64,000 nt of DNA from Bradyrhizobium sp. CER78 (GTDB lineage: Bacteria; Pseudomonadota; Alphaproteobacteria; Rhizobiales; Xanthobacteraceae): contig NZ_JARVWP010000005.1 of assembly GCF_029846235.1 (NCBI RefSeq), positions 186,001 through 250,000 of the forward strand, in the 5' to 3' direction. Under the pieces are notes generated by a model. That model saw only the letters and a program-made list of their open reading frames with translations. It did not search any database and was not told the origin of the DNA. The position numbers and the translations under genes are program-made. Positions 37,385-46,468 of the stretch are shown piece by piece. Positions within the stretch are counted from its first letter, which is position 1. Each line of letters begins with the position of its first letter.

Positions 37385-39049
37385 ATGAGACGCATTGCGC
37401 TGGCCGCAAGCCTCGTGATTCTTGCATCATATGGTGCAAGCGCTCAGACCAACGAGCAGTTGGTCAAGGGTGCGACTGATACGTCGAACGTTCTCAATTA
37501 CGGAATGGGTTACAACCTTCAGCGCTTCTCGACGCTGAACCAGATCAACAAGGACACCGTCAAGAATCTGGTGCCGGTCTGGAATTACAGCCTGAACGAC
37601 GACCGCAGCGAGGAATCGCAGCCGCTCGTCTACCAGGGCGTCCTCTACGTCACCACGCACAACGCCACGATCGCGATCGACGCCAAGACCGGCAAGCAGA
37701 TCTGGAAGACCAAGGTCGAATATCCCGCCGAGACGCCGCGCATCGTCTGCTGCGGCATCATCAATCGCGGCGCCGCCCTCTATGACGGCAAGCTGTTCCG
37801 CACCACCCTTGACGCCAATGTGATCGCGCTCGATGCCAAGACCGGCAAGGAGCTGTGGCGCGAGAAGGCTGCGGACATCAAGGAAGGCTACTCGATGACG
37901 GTGGCGCCGCTGGTCGCCGACGGCGTCGTGATCACCGGCATCTCGGGCGCCGAATTCGGCACCCGCGGCTTCATCGACGGCTGGGATCCCGCGACCGGCA
38001 AGAAGCTCTGGCGGACCTACTCGATCCCGACCCCGGACGAGCCCGGTGGCGACACCTGGAAAGGCGATACCTGGAAGCTCGGCGGCGGGTCGACCTGGAT
38101 CACCGGCTCCTACGATGCCGAATTGAACACGGTGTATTGGGGCATCGGCAATCCCGGACCGTTCAACTCGGCGGTGCGTCCCGGTGACAACCTCTACACC
38201 TGCTCGGTGCTCGCGCTCGATCCGAAGACCGGCAAGATCAAGTGGCACTACCAGTTCTCGCCGAACAACCCGTTCGACTACGACTCGGTGGCCGAGATGG
38301 TGCTCGCCGACATGAACGTCGAGGGCAAGCCGACCAAGGTGCTGATGGATGCCAACCGCAACGGCTTCTTCTACGTACTCGACCGCACCAACGGAAAGCT
38401 GCTCGCGGCCAATCCTTATGTGAACGTCAACTGGGCCACCGGCGTCGACCTGAAGACCGGACGGCCGATCGAGACCGACGTCGCCAAAGATGCACGTGAC
38501 GGCAAGAAGGTCACGGTCTACCCGTCGATCCTCGGCGGCAAGAACTGGGAGCCGATGTCGTTCAATCCGCAGACCGGCCTCGCCTACGCCAACACCCTCG
38601 CCTTCGGCGGCAAGTACAAGGCCGAGCCGGTGACGTTCAAGCAGGGCGAATGGTATCTCGGCATGGATCTCACCGACCCCTGGGAATGGGGCACCGGACC
38701 GCGCGGCCATCTCAAGGCGATCGATCCGATGACCGGCAAGGCGAAGTGGGAAGCGCCGAGTGATATTCCGCGCTTTTCCGGCGTGCTCTCCACCGCCGGC
38801 GGCGTGGTGTTCTCCGGTCAGCTGACCGGCGAATTCGAGGCGTTCGACGCCGACACCGGCAAGAAGCTCTGGCAGTTCCAGACCGGCTCGGGCATCGAGG
38901 GACAACCCATCACCTGGCAGCAGGACGGCGTGCAGTACGTCGCCGTCAACTCGGGCTATGGCGGCGTCTATTCGCTGTTCTCGGGCGACGAGCGGTTGGC
39001 CAAGGTGCCGCCCGGCGGCTCGCTGTGGGTTTTCGCGGTCAAGAACTGA
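37385..39049 (+). CDS. PQQ-dependent alcohol dehydrogenase with lanthanide signature (ExaF/PedH-like)
   Basis: From ATG 37385, which follows GGGAGGATAGG, the protein has 554 residues with a signal peptide ending ASA-Q. It carries the vicinal Cys pair C122-C123, metal ligands E190 (GAEFG) and N256 (IGNPGP), the catalytic D298 and the extra D300 (FDYDS), the lanthanide mark. The C-terminal half (SGQLTGEFEAFDADTGKKLWQFQTGSG type, in parts) is closer to ethanol-type quinoproteins than to XoxF. It likely oxidises ethanol, methanol or other short alcohols in the periplasm. A cytochrome c and a MoxJ-like protein follow in the same operon. Substrate range is inference. Confidence 0.92.
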   Translation: MRRIALAASLVILASYGASAQTNEQLVKGATDTSNVLNYGMGYNLQRFSTLNQINKDTVKNLVPVWNYSLNDDRSEESQPLVYQGVLYVTTHNATIAIDAKTGKQIWKTKVEYPAETPRIVCCGIINRGAALYDGKLFRTTLDANVIALDAKTGKELWREKAADIKEGYSMTVAPLVADGVVITGISGAEFGTRGFIDGWDPATGKKLWRTYSIPTPDEPGGDTWKGDTWKLGGGSTWITGSYDAELNTVYWGIGNPGPFNSAVRPGDNLYTCSVLALDPKTGKIKWHYQFSPNNPFDYDSVAEMVLADMNVEGKPTKVLMDANRNGFFYVLDRTNGKLLAANPYVNVNWATGVDLKTGRPIETDVAKDARDGKKVTVYPSILGGKNWEPMSFNPQTGLAYANTLAFGGKYKAEPVTFKQGEWYLGMDLTDPWEWGTGPRGHLKAIDPMTGKAKWEAPSDIPRFSGVLSTAGGVVFSGQLTGEFEAFDADTGKKLWQFQTGSGIEGQPITWQQDGVQYVAVNSGYGGVYSLFSGDERLAKVPPGGSLWVFAVKN

Positions 39050-39062
39050 GCGCGGAGCACAC

Positions 39063-39413
39063 GTGACTGAAAGAGTAACCCTGTTGACGGCGGCGATCTT
39101 CGCCGCCGTCGCGGCGGCCTTGATCACCTTGATCCCGGCAGCCGCACAGCAAGCCGGTGCAATCGACCTTGAAGGTCAGGCCGACCAAGGCAAGGTCACC
39201 TACGCCAAGAACTGCTCGCATTGCCATGGGCCCAACATGGTCAACTCCGGCACCATCACGCCGGACCTGCGCGCATTTGCCGGCGACAAGACCCGCTTCG
39301 TGACCACCGTGAAGCAAGGCAAGAACGGCAAGATGCCGCCCTGGGCCGATATCCTGAGCGAGCAGGAGATCGCCGACGTCTGGGCCTTCCTGTCGAGCCG
39401 GAGGCCCCAATGA
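39063..39413 (+). CDS. c-type cytochrome of the second PQQ dehydrogenase
   Basis: Starting with GTG at 39063 behind GCGCGGAG, the product has 116 residues: an N-terminal signal/anchor segment (LLTAAIFAAVAAALITL), the heme motif CSHCH with GPNMVNSG, an axial-Met region around KMPPWADIL and the C-terminal helix EQEIADVWAFLSSR. It is a single-heme class I cytochrome and should take electrons from the dehydrogenase encoded 13 bases upstream. Its stop overlaps the next start (ATGA). Confidence 0.92.
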   Translation: MTERVTLLTAAIFAAVAAALITLIPAAAQQAGAIDLEGQADQGKVTYAKNCSHCHGPNMVNSGTITPDLRAFAGDKTRFVTTVKQGKNGKMPPWADILSEQEIADVWAFLSSRRPQ

Positions 39414-40348
39414 GGGCCCTGCTTGCCGGCGTTGCGACGGCCCTGCTTGTCGGCATGACGGCGGCAGCGCATGCCGCCGACGCGCCGCTCAAGGTCTGCC
39501 TCGACGAGGATCTGCCGCCCCTGTCGGCGCATCATCGCGGCAAGCCGGATGCCGGCTTCGACGTGGCACTTGCGCAGGTGATTGCCGAGCGGCTCGGACG
39601 TCCGCTCAAGATCCAGTGGTTCGAGAGCAAGCTCGACGAGGATTCGAGCCCGGCGCTGGAAGCCAATGCCCTGCTGTCGGACGGACGCTGCTCGCTGGTG
39701 GGCGGCTATGCGCTCACCACGGATTCATTGAAGGCGCCCGGCGTCACGACGGCCAAGCTGCCGGACTTCGACGGCGCCACCCGCGACGATCGCCGCCGCC
39801 GGATCCCGATCGGGGTGCTGGTGCCGAGCCAGCCTTACATCTATTCGCCGATGACCGTCGTGCTCGGCCCGAAGGCCAAGGACAAGATCAAGGACAGCAA
39901 GATCACCGATATCGGCGACCTCGCCGGCCTTCGCCTGACGATCGAAAGCGGCACGCTGGGCGATGCCATCCTGATGACCTTCGACAAGGGCAAGCTGATC
40001 GAGGACATCACCCACCTCGTTCCCGGACGCAGCGACCTGCTGGGAGAGCTCGAGCGCGGCGAATTCGATGCGACGCTGCTCGACCTGCGCCGCTTCGACG
40101 CCTACCGCGCGAGCCATCCGGATACCAAGATCACGGCGTCGGGCTATTATTATCCGATCGGCGCCAATCGCGGTTACGTTGCGCTCGAAACCGACAAGGC
40201 GCTGCTGGAGGCCGTCAACAAGGTGCTGGCCGATCTGCAAGCCAAGGGCACCATCGCAGAGCTCGGCAAGGCCGCAGGCCTCACCTGGCTGCCTCCCCGC
40301 GAGCCGATCATCCTCGGCGATGTCTGGCTGAAGATCCTGAACCGCTGA
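39410..40348 (+). CDS. MoxJ-like binding protein of the second PQQ dehydrogenase
   Basis: The 312-residue secreted protein has a signal peptide ending AHAAD (residue 23) and a family-3 binding-protein fold: LKVCLDEDLPPLSAHHRGKPDAGFDVALAQVIAERLG (in parts: VCLDEDLPPLS, GFDVALAQVIAE), GDLAGLRLTIESGTLGD and the C-terminal GLTWLPPREPIILGD. It overlaps the cytochrome gene by four bases. Proteins of this kind accompany PQQ dehydrogenases and probably aid their maturation. It is clearly different in sequence from the XoxJ-like protein at 24862, so each dehydrogenase seems to have its own. Confidence 0.87.
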   Translation: MRALLAGVATALLVGMTAAAHAADAPLKVCLDEDLPPLSAHHRGKPDAGFDVALAQVIAERLGRPLKIQWFESKLDEDSSPALEANALLSDGRCSLVGGYALTTDSLKAPGVTTAKLPDFDGATRDDRRRRIPIGVLVPSQPYIYSPMTVVLGPKAKDKIKDSKITDIGDLAGLRLTIESGTLGDAILMTFDKGKLIEDITHLVPGRSDLLGELERGEFDATLLDLRRFDAYRASHPDTKITASGYYYPIGANRGYVALETDKALLEAVNKVLADLQAKGTIAELGKAAGLTWLPPREPIILGDVWLKILNR

Positions 40349-40364
40349 TGCCGGCGACGGCCGG

Positions 40365-41273
40365 CTATCTCAGATAGCTCGCCAGGTTCATGCTCTGGAT
40401 CTTGGAGATCGCCGAATAGGACGCCGTCAGCTGCGCCTGATAGGTCGAAAGCTGCGCCGTCACCGCAGCGACGTCGACGCTGGTCAGGTTGGTCGACAGG
40501 GTCTTGGCAAAATTCTGGTAGTCGCTCTGGTCGGTGCTGGCGGTCTCGATCTGCGACGCCGCGGTCGAAAGCTTTGCCTGCACCGTGGACGTTGCATCCA
40601 GCGCAGCGCTGGCGAGGTCGAGCGCCTGCGAGATATCGCTCGACGTCAACGTCGTGCTGTGGCCGACGTATTTCAACAGCCGCATGACCTGCTCGAAGGC
40701 CGGATTGTCGGCGGTGACGCCGTAGGAGATCGACTGGCTGTCCGAGACGCGCACCGACGCGATCTCGCTGTCACCCTTGTAGTAGCTGGTATCCGACGTC
40801 GTCAGCGAGCCGGTACCGGTGTCGAAGCTCGACAGATCCGCGGGCGCCGTGTCGGTACGGGCGCCGCTGAAGACATATTCGCCGTCATACTGGGTGTTGA
40901 GCAGCCCCTGCATCTGCGACATGGCCTGCTGGGCGTAGTTGATCACCGATGCCGTCGCCGTGCTGCTGCCGGTGGTGGCCGCGCTGAGCTGGGTTCGCAG
41001 CTGCGTGATAATATCGGTCACCGAGCCGACCGCCGAATACATCGTCTGCACCTTGTTGTCGGCGAGATTGCTGGCATCGATATAGGACTGAGCCCGCGTC
41101 ACCGAGACCTGCAGATTGATCACGCGGCCGGCGCCGGAACCGTAACCGCCGAAATCCTCGGATTGCAGCCCGGAGGATTCCTGCACCTGCTCCTTGGCCA
41201 TCGCCGCCTGCAGGCACAGCGCGCTTGATATCATCTGATCCGACTGCGCGAAGGTGGCAACACGCATCAACAT
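40365..41273 (-). CDS. flgL: flagellar hook-filament junction protein FlgL (HAP3)
   Basis: The 302-residue protein has flagellin-like ends: MRVATFAQSDQMISSALCLQAAMAKEQVQESSG (in parts) at the N-terminus and a C-terminal helix ending QLTASYSAISKIQSMNLASYLR (in parts). The central region includes YDGEYVFSGARTDTAP, typical of FlgL. It is secreted through the flagellar export gate and joins FlgK to the filament. It lies 16 bases after flgK and is the last gene of the minus-strand flagellar block; it converges on the MoxJ-like gene. Confidence 0.92.
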   Translation of the reverse strand: MLMRVATFAQSDQMISSALCLQAAMAKEQVQESSGLQSEDFGGYGSGAGRVINLQVSVTRAQSYIDASNLADNKVQTMYSAVGSVTDIITQLRTQLSAATTGSSTATASVINYAQQAMSQMQGLLNTQYDGEYVFSGARTDTAPADLSSFDTGTGSLTTSDTSYYKGDSEIASVRVSDSQSISYGVTADNPAFEQVMRLLKYVGHSTTLTSSDISQALDLASAALDATSTVQAKLSTAASQIETASTDQSDYQNFAKTLSTNLTSVDVAAVTAQLSTYQAQLTASYSAISKIQSMNLASYLR

Positions 41274-41289
41274 GACGACGACCTCATGC

Positions 41290-43068
41290 CTAGCCTGAGC
41301 TCATCGCGGTCATCAACGCCGAGAACATGGCGTTGATGGCCGTAACGATCTGGGACGCGGCGGCGTATTTGTTCTGCAACGCGCTAAGATTCGCGCTCTC
41401 CTGGTCAATGTTGACCCCGGATTGCGACGACAGTGAACTCGCATAGGTCGATTGCGCGGTCTGCTTGGCGGTGTAGGTCGCCGACGCCTGGGTCGCCTTG
41501 CCGGCGACGTTGGCGACGATCGCGGCCGCATAGTCGGTGAAGGAGCCGGTGGTGGCGCCGAGCCCGCCCGCCATGGCGAAATTGGTCGACCCCGTCAGCG
41601 CGCTCGAGAGCGCGTTCACGACCGTCGCCGAGCCCGCCGACAGCACCGAGTTTCCGACCGTCAAGGTCGACGACGCGTCGAGCGTCGACGTCGGCAACGC
41701 CGCCGTGCCGCTGAGGATATCACTGCGAACCGCAATGGTGGACGCGCTGATCCCCGTGATCAGGTCGTTGAGTCCGAAGTAATCCGAGAAGCCCTCGCCC
41801 GAACTGCCGACCGAGCTCGTCATCTCGTTGATCGCGATGCCGTTGCCGGAACCGGTGGCAGAGATCGTCAAATGTCCGTTGGCATCGACCGACGCAGATA
41901 CGCCCGAAATCCCGTTGATCGCGGTGGCGAGAGCACCGACCGTCGTGTAGGACGCCAGATTGAGGTCCTGGTAGGATACGAGATTGCCGCTCTTGTCCGC
42001 GACCGCGATCCGCACCGTTCCCGTTGCCGACAGCGGTGTCGTGCTGCTCACGGTGGCAGTTCCGGTCAGGCTGGCCGGCGGCGGCACCGATGTGCCCTGG
42101 TTCGATACGGCGTTGACGCTCGCGGTAAACTGCTGGGCAAGCTCGTCGAGCTGCGATTGTGCGGCTGGCAACGTCTGGTCCCGCAGGGCGATCAGCGCGC
42201 TGACCTTGCCGGAGGTGATCTGCGAGGTGATGTCGACCCCGTTGACGGTGACGCCGCTGAAACCGCTCGTCGCCGATCCCGCGATATACGTCGTCGATGC
42301 CGTGACACTGGACGTCGGCGTGTAGCTCAACGGGTGCGCCGTACTGTCGACCAGCGCCTGGCCCGAGCCGCTATAGACCTGCAGATCGCCGCTCGACGTG
42401 GTGAAATAGCTCACATTCATTTGCGACGCGAGGTCCTGCAGCGCGCTGTTGCGCTGGTCCTCGAGATCGGCGGTCGGCTGGCCCGCGGCCGCTTCCTGCT
42501 TGATCTGCTTGTTGAGATCGGAGATCTGCTGCAGGTCAGTGTTGATGTCGCTGACCGACGAGGCGATGTCCTGGTCGGCATCGGCGCGCAGCTTCTGGAT
42601 GCCGCTCGAGGTCTGCTGCAGCTGCGCCGTGACCGCGTTGAGCGCGCTGACGGCGTTCGACTGCAGCGACGCACTGCTCGGCGTGCTCGCCAGCGACGAC
42701 AGCGCCGATTCGAATGCCGCCAGCGTATTGGCCAGCGAGGTGCCCGTCGTCGAGCTGTCCCCGTTCGATGTGCTGCCATAGAGCTGCTGGAGCTCGGTCA
42801 GATAGCTGTTGTTGGTGTCCGCGGCGCCAAGATCGGAATCGGCTCCGACCAGCGACTTCAGCAGCAGCTTGTCGACCGAGCTGCTGATCCCGGTGATCGT
42901 GACGCCGGTGCCGACGCCGGAGGTGACGCTGCTGCTCTGGTTGGCGGTCTTCTCGGTATAGCCCTTGGTGTCGGCATTGGAGATGTTGGCCGAAGCGATG
43001 CTGATCTGCACCTGGGTGGCTGACAGCCCGCTGAATGCGATGCTTCGTGCAATATCGAGCGACGACAC
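41290..43068 (-). CDS. flgK: flagellar hook-associated protein FlgK (HAP1)
   Basis: The 592-residue protein begins with GTG at 43068, behind AGGGAG. The N-terminal rod/hook motif ISIASANISNADTKGYTEK and the C-terminal helix with SGVNIDQESANLSALQNKYAAASQIVTAINAMF (in parts) are diagnostic. The central part is Ser/Thr-rich and variable. It forms the first junction ring between hook and filament. It is upstream of flgL and downstream of the FlgN-like chaperone gene. Confidence 0.95.
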   Translation of the reverse strand: MSSLDIARSIAFSGLSATQVQISIASANISNADTKGYTEKTANQSSSVTSGVGTGVTITGISSSVDKLLLKSLVGADSDLGAADTNNSYLTELQQLYGSTSNGDSSTTGTSLANTLAAFESALSSLASTPSSASLQSNAVSALNAVTAQLQQTSSGIQKLRADADQDIASSVSDINTDLQQISDLNKQIKQEAAAGQPTADLEDQRNSALQDLASQMNVSYFTTSSGDLQVYSGSGQALVDSTAHPLSYTPTSSVTASTTYIAGSATSGFSGVTVNGVDITSQITSGKVSALIALRDQTLPAAQSQLDELAQQFTASVNAVSNQGTSVPPPASLTGTATVSSTTPLSATGTVRIAVADKSGNLVSYQDLNLASYTTVGALATAINGISGVSASVDANGHLTISATGSGNGIAINEMTSSVGSSGEGFSDYFGLNDLITGISASTIAVRSDILSGTAALPTSTLDASSTLTVGNSVLSAGSATVVNALSSALTGSTNFAMAGGLGATTGSFTDYAAAIVANVAGKATQASATYTAKQTAQSTYASSLSSQSGVNIDQESANLSALQNKYAAASQIVTAINAMFSALMTAMSSG

Positions 43069-43095
43069 GTCTCACTCCCTTCGGCGTCGGCCCGA

Positions 43096-43551
43096 TCAGG
43101 CTCGCACGTTGGTGCCATACGACATCGCGGGCGTGACGCGACGGCCGCCGGCCCCATAAGGCGATACGTTGGCGATCTGCTCGCGGATCGCCTGCATGAT
43201 CGCCTCGATCCTGCGGTTGCTGGCATCGATCGCCGCGCGCAGCCGCAACACATTCTCGTCCATCGCGACCCGGAGCTTCAGGATCCGATCCAACAGCTGC
43301 TCGCGCAGCACGCGATCCTGGACGTTGAGGTTTGCGGTCTTGCCGACCGCTTCGGCCACGCACTGCTCGAACAGGGTGGCAAGCCGGTTCTTCTCGTCGA
43401 CCTGCTTCAGCCGCGAGGCCGGCAGGCCCCTGGCGAGCTCGACATTCTCCTCGTTCACGATCGCGATCAGATTGTCGATCAGCGCGATCAGCGACCTGGC
43501 GCGCTCGTCATTGCCCGCGGGATTGATCTTGATGTTGCGTTCCGGTGTCAT
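43096..43551 (-). CDS. FlgN-like flagellar export chaperone
   Basis: From ATG 43551 the product has 151 residues and is almost wholly helical, with ARSLIALIDNLIAIVNEENVELARG and LATLFEQCVAEAVGK, then a long basic helical region. Position directly before flgK, length and the N-terminal FlgN-like pattern suggest the cytoplasmic chaperone that delivers FlgK and FlgL to export. Sequence similarity to the enteric FlgN is low, so the name rests on context as well. Confidence 0.75.
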   Translation of the reverse strand: MTPERNIKINPAGNDERARSLIALIDNLIAIVNEENVELARGLPASRLKQVDEKNRLATLFEQCVAEAVGKTANLNVQDRVLREQLLDRILKLRVAMDENVLRLRAAIDASNRRIEAIMQAIREQIANVSPYGAGGRRVTPAMSYGTNVRA

Positions 43552-43570
43552 GTCATCGCTCCCGTTCAAG

Positions 43571-43828
43571 CTAGTGTCCGCGACGCAGGGCGCGAACCGA
43601 TTGTGCGCTGCGCCCATACGCGGCGATTGCCGTTACCCGGGCCGAAGCCCGGTTGAATTCCTGGTCGAGCCGCGCGCATTCGCGCATCAGCAGGTCTCGC
43701 AAGGTCCCGATGTCGTCGAGCAACGCGACGAGCTGCGCCCGATCGCCGGGCTTGACGGTGGCGGCTCGCGCGGTCAGGCGCCGCAACTTCCGCAACAGGG
43801 CATCCTCGCGGCTTGCGTTTGCCATCAT
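43571..43828 (-). CDS. small helical protein in the flagellar operon
   Basis: The 85-residue product is basic and helical (LLRKLRRLTARAATVKPGDRAQ, LRDLLMRECARLDQEFNRA in parts). It overlaps the flgE stop by four bases and precedes the FlgN-like gene by 19 bases, so it is surely co-transcribed. I do not recognise a family; it could be a second small export chaperone. Confidence 0.7.
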   Translation of the reverse strand: MMANASREDALLRKLRRLTARAATVKPGDRAQLVALLDDIGTLRDLLMRECARLDQEFNRASARVTAIAAYGRSAQSVRALRRGH

Positions 43829-45096
43829 CGCGACACCGCCGAGATCAGCGTATCGAACATCTTATTGACGGTGGTGATCACCTGCGACGCCGCCGAATAG
43901 GCCTGCTGCGCCGAGATCATGTTGGAGAACTGGCCGCTGGTATCGGTGGTGCTCGATTCCAGTTCGCTGCCGTAGATCGTGCCGGCGCCGTTGGTTCCGG
44001 AGGTCTGCAGCGTGGCGCTGCCGGAGGCCGCCGTCGCGGAATACAAGCCGTCGCTCGCGGCGTTCAATCCGTTCGGGTCGCTAAAGGTCGCAACCGCAAT
44101 CTTGTAGATCGCGATGGTCTGCCCGTTGGAGTAGGTCGCATCGACCACGCCGCCCTTTCCGATCGCGATGCTGCTCAGCTTGCCGTACGGAAGGCCATCG
44201 GGCGTGATGCCGGTGAGATTGACTTGCGGCGTCGTCTCGCCCGACGCGTATTGGGTCAGGCCGTCGGTCTTGCCGACGGTACCGAGATTGAGCGCGATGC
44301 TGCTGTTGGCGGCTCCGTCGGTCCAGCCGGTCACCGAGATGGTAGGCGGGCTCGGATTCGTTGAGGCGAGCGAGCCGTCGCTGTTGAAGGTGATCGCCAC
44401 GGTGCCGCTGCTCGTCGTTCCCGTCGTGGTGCTCGAATTCGAAGCAAGCGTCGGGTTTCCAAAACTCGCGGTCCATGCATTGGCGCCGGTCTTGGTCCAG
44501 GTGATCTGGATCGAATTCGCGGTTCCGAGCGAGTCGTAAGCGGTCATCGAGCTGGTGAAGGTGGCGCCGGTCGCGGCATCCGAGGGCAGGTTCGCTGCGA
44601 TCGTGGCCTTTGTGGTGGCACTGCCGCTGGTCGAGGCGACCTGCGTGTTGATGGGCCCGAGACTCGCGGCCGAGGCGTTGCCGATGATGTTGCCTTGCGC
44701 GTCGGTGCGCCAGCCCTCGAGGTAATTGCCGTTGTTGACGAGGTAGCCCTGATTGTCGGTGGTGAACGCACCGTTGCGCGTATACGAGGTGGTGCCGCCG
44801 GCCGTAGCGTTGGTGGTGACGAAGAAGCCGCTGCCCTGGATCGCGACGTCTGTCGCATTGGTGGTCGCGGACAACAAGCCTTGCTGGGCGATGTTGGCGC
44901 GGCCGGACACCGTGACGCCGCCGGACGTGTACGAGGTTGCGGTGTTCGACGCCGTCACCAGGTCTTCGAACATCGCCGACGTGGTCTTGTAACCCGTGGT
45001 GTCGGCGTTGGAGATGTTGTCGGAAATTATTGCAAGCGACTGGCTCTGCGAATTGAGCGCCGAGATCGCCGAGGAAAGTGCTCCAGTAAGACTCAT
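43825..45096 (-). CDS. flgE: flagellar hook protein FlgE
   Basis: The 423-residue protein has the N-terminal rod-hook motif AIISDNISNADTTGYKTTSAMFEDLV (in parts) and a C-terminal helix SGQFSNMISAQQAYSAASQVITTVNKMFD (in parts). The middle is Ser/Thr/Gly-rich, as in hook proteins, and YASGETTPQVNLTG with GLPYGKLSSIAIGKGG matches the FlgE core. It polymerises into the hook. It follows flgD by 19 bases. Confidence 0.94.
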   Translation of the reverse strand: MSLTGALSSAISALNSQSQSLAIISDNISNADTTGYKTTSAMFEDLVTASNTATSYTSGGVTVSGRANIAQQGLLSATTNATDVAIQGSGFFVTTNATAGGTTSYTRNGAFTTDNQGYLVNNGNYLEGWRTDAQGNIIGNASAASLGPINTQVASTSGSATTKATIAANLPSDAATGATFTSSMTAYDSLGTANSIQITWTKTGANAWTASFGNPTLASNSSTTTGTTSSGTVAITFNSDGSLASTNPSPPTISVTGWTDGAANSSIALNLGTVGKTDGLTQYASGETTPQVNLTGITPDGLPYGKLSSIAIGKGGVVDATYSNGQTIAIYKIAVATFSDPNGLNAASDGLYSATAASGSATLQTSGTNGAGTIYGSELESSTTDTSGQFSNMISAQQAYSAASQVITTVNKMFDTLISAVSR

Positions 45097-45115
45097 GATA
45101 ATACTCCGGTAACAA

Positions 45116-45787
45116 TCAGGACGTGACGCCGATGATGTTGGCGGCGCTGACCGGGACGCCGTTCACAAGCAGCGAGGGCGTCGAGCCGGAGGCATCGATC
45201 CCGGTCACCGTTCCCGTCATCGAGGTGTAGCTGAGCAGTGAGTTTCCGGCGGCGTCGGTCGCAGTCACCTGAATCGTGTACTGGCCGCCATTGCTGAGCT
45301 GGGTGCCGCTCGTGGTCTGGCCATTCCAGGTGAAGGTGTTGGAGCCGGCGTTTCCGGTCCCCTTGCCGCTCCACACCGTGTTGCCCGACGAATCCTGGAT
45401 CGTGATCGCGACGTTGGAAGCTGCCGAGGTGAGCGAGTAGCCGAAGGTCGCCGAGCCGTTGGTCAGCTCCGCCGTGTTCGTCTTCGCCTCGACGGTGTGG
45501 CCGATATAGTTGACCGAGTTGAGCGTCACGAGGCTCGAGAACGAGCTCGCGAGCGACGTCATGCTGGCGTTGGTCGACTGCTGTTCGGTGAAGTTGGCGT
45601 AGGAGGTGAGCTGGTTGATGAAGTCGGTCGTGCTGGTGGCGTTCAGCGGATCCTGGTTCTGCAGCTCGCTGACCAGCAGGTTGAGGAAATCGGTCGAGCT
45701 CATCCCCATCGACGCGCTCGTTGACGAACTCGACGACGAGCTCGAGGCGGCGGAGGTTGCAGCAGAGATTGCCGAGGAGACGGTCAT
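45116..45787 (-). CDS. flgD: flagellar hook assembly protein FlgD
   Basis: The 223-residue protein starts with a Ser-rich stretch of some 25 residues and then the FlgD signature SSTDFLNLLVSELQNQDPLNATSTTDFINQLTSYANFTEQQ (seen in parts such as NLLVSELQNQDPLN). The C-terminal half is the FlgD tudor/FnIII-like domain (GNTVWSGKGTGNAGSNTFTWNG in parts). It forms the temporary cap for hook growth. It begins a short operon with flgE. Confidence 0.95.
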   Translation of the reverse strand: MTVSSAISAATSAASSSSSSSSTSASMGMSSTDFLNLLVSELQNQDPLNATSTTDFINQLTSYANFTEQQSTNASMTSLASSFSSLVTLNSVNYIGHTVEAKTNTAELTNGSATFGYSLTSAASNVAITIQDSSGNTVWSGKGTGNAGSNTFTWNGQTTSGTQLSNGGQYTIQVTATDAAGNSLLSYTSMTGTVTGIDASGSTPSLLVNGVPVSAANIIGVTS

Positions 45788-46012
45788 GACAAGGCTCTCT
45801 TCGCCGCGGGCTAAGGCGACGGAACGCGTTGGAACATCGGGATCGTGAAGTCGTTCGCAGATAAAACGGATGACGCGCCGATTTCAGGCGCGGATTCATC
45901 CGCGCGGAATCATTTGATTAATCGGCAGAATTTGCCGATCGGCCGCGGCCTCGACGCGCGCAGGCAACCCGGCGCGAGAACGCACGGCGTGTCATGAAGG
46001 GATGCGGAGAGC

Positions 46013-46468
46013 TTAGAGCGAGAGGCTGATCGGCAGATCCGGTTCGCCGGGCATCAATGCCGGCGGCGCCAGCGCGGGCAACAGGCACAGCGCCAGCAAC
46101 AAGGCCGGCAGCACCTTTCCTTGCTGGGCGGACTCAGTCGGGCCTTGCGCATCTTTGGGCTGAGCCTCGGGCGAAGCCGGCTCAGAGGCCTGCGCTTGCG
46201 GCAGTCCCTCTTGGGGCAGTTTCTCTTGGGGCAGTTTCTCTCGCGGGAGTTTCGCCGCCGCGGTCACGATGCGGTCGGCAAGGCCCTTGGGGGCACGAAC
46301 CGGCGGCGCCACGAGCGCCCGGCGCACCGCGCTGGCCTGCTCATGGAGCGTCCGCGCCTCGGCCGAGGCGGCGAGCAGCTGCGCGGCGGCAAGACGTTGA
46401 TCGTCGGGCCAGCGGGACAGGTCCTCCCCCAGTCGGTCGATCAGGTCTTCGAATGTCGCAACGTCCAT
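46013..46468 (-). CDS. possible membrane anti-sigma factor or membrane protein of unknown function
   Basis: From ATG 46468 the product has 151 residues: a helical N-terminal domain (MDVATFEDLIDRLGEDLSRW and DQRLAAAQLLAASAEARTLHEQ), a linker with pentapeptide repeats KLPQE, and a single hydrophobic helix at the end (VLPALLLALCLLPAL). A soluble helical domain with a single C-terminal membrane segment is the layout of small anti-sigma factors. No good ribosome-binding site was seen, and starts at 46513 or 46564 are possible. Its link with the sigma factor gene at 49851 is inference from position. Confidence 0.6.
   Translation of the reverse strand: MDVATFEDLIDRLGEDLSRWPDDQRLAAAQLLAASAEARTLHEQASAVRRALVAPPVRAPKGLADRIVTAAAKLPREKLPQEKLPQEGLPQAQASEPASPEAQPKDAQGPTESAQQGKVLPALLLALCLLPALAPPALMPGEPDLPISLSL
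46200..46244 (-). repeat. three tandem 15-base repeats inside the membrane protein gene
   Basis: Three nearly identical 15-base units (GGCAGTYYCTCTYGS) lie head to tail and code for repeated Lys-Leu-Pro-Gln-Glu-like pentapeptides in the linker of the protein. As the unit is a multiple of three, copy-number change would alter linker length, not reading frame. Confidence 0.85.

Noticed and set aside
41452..43023. Long plus-strand open frame opposite flgK
   Set aside because: Arg/Gly-rich shadow of flgK; no ribosome-binding site and no domain pattern.
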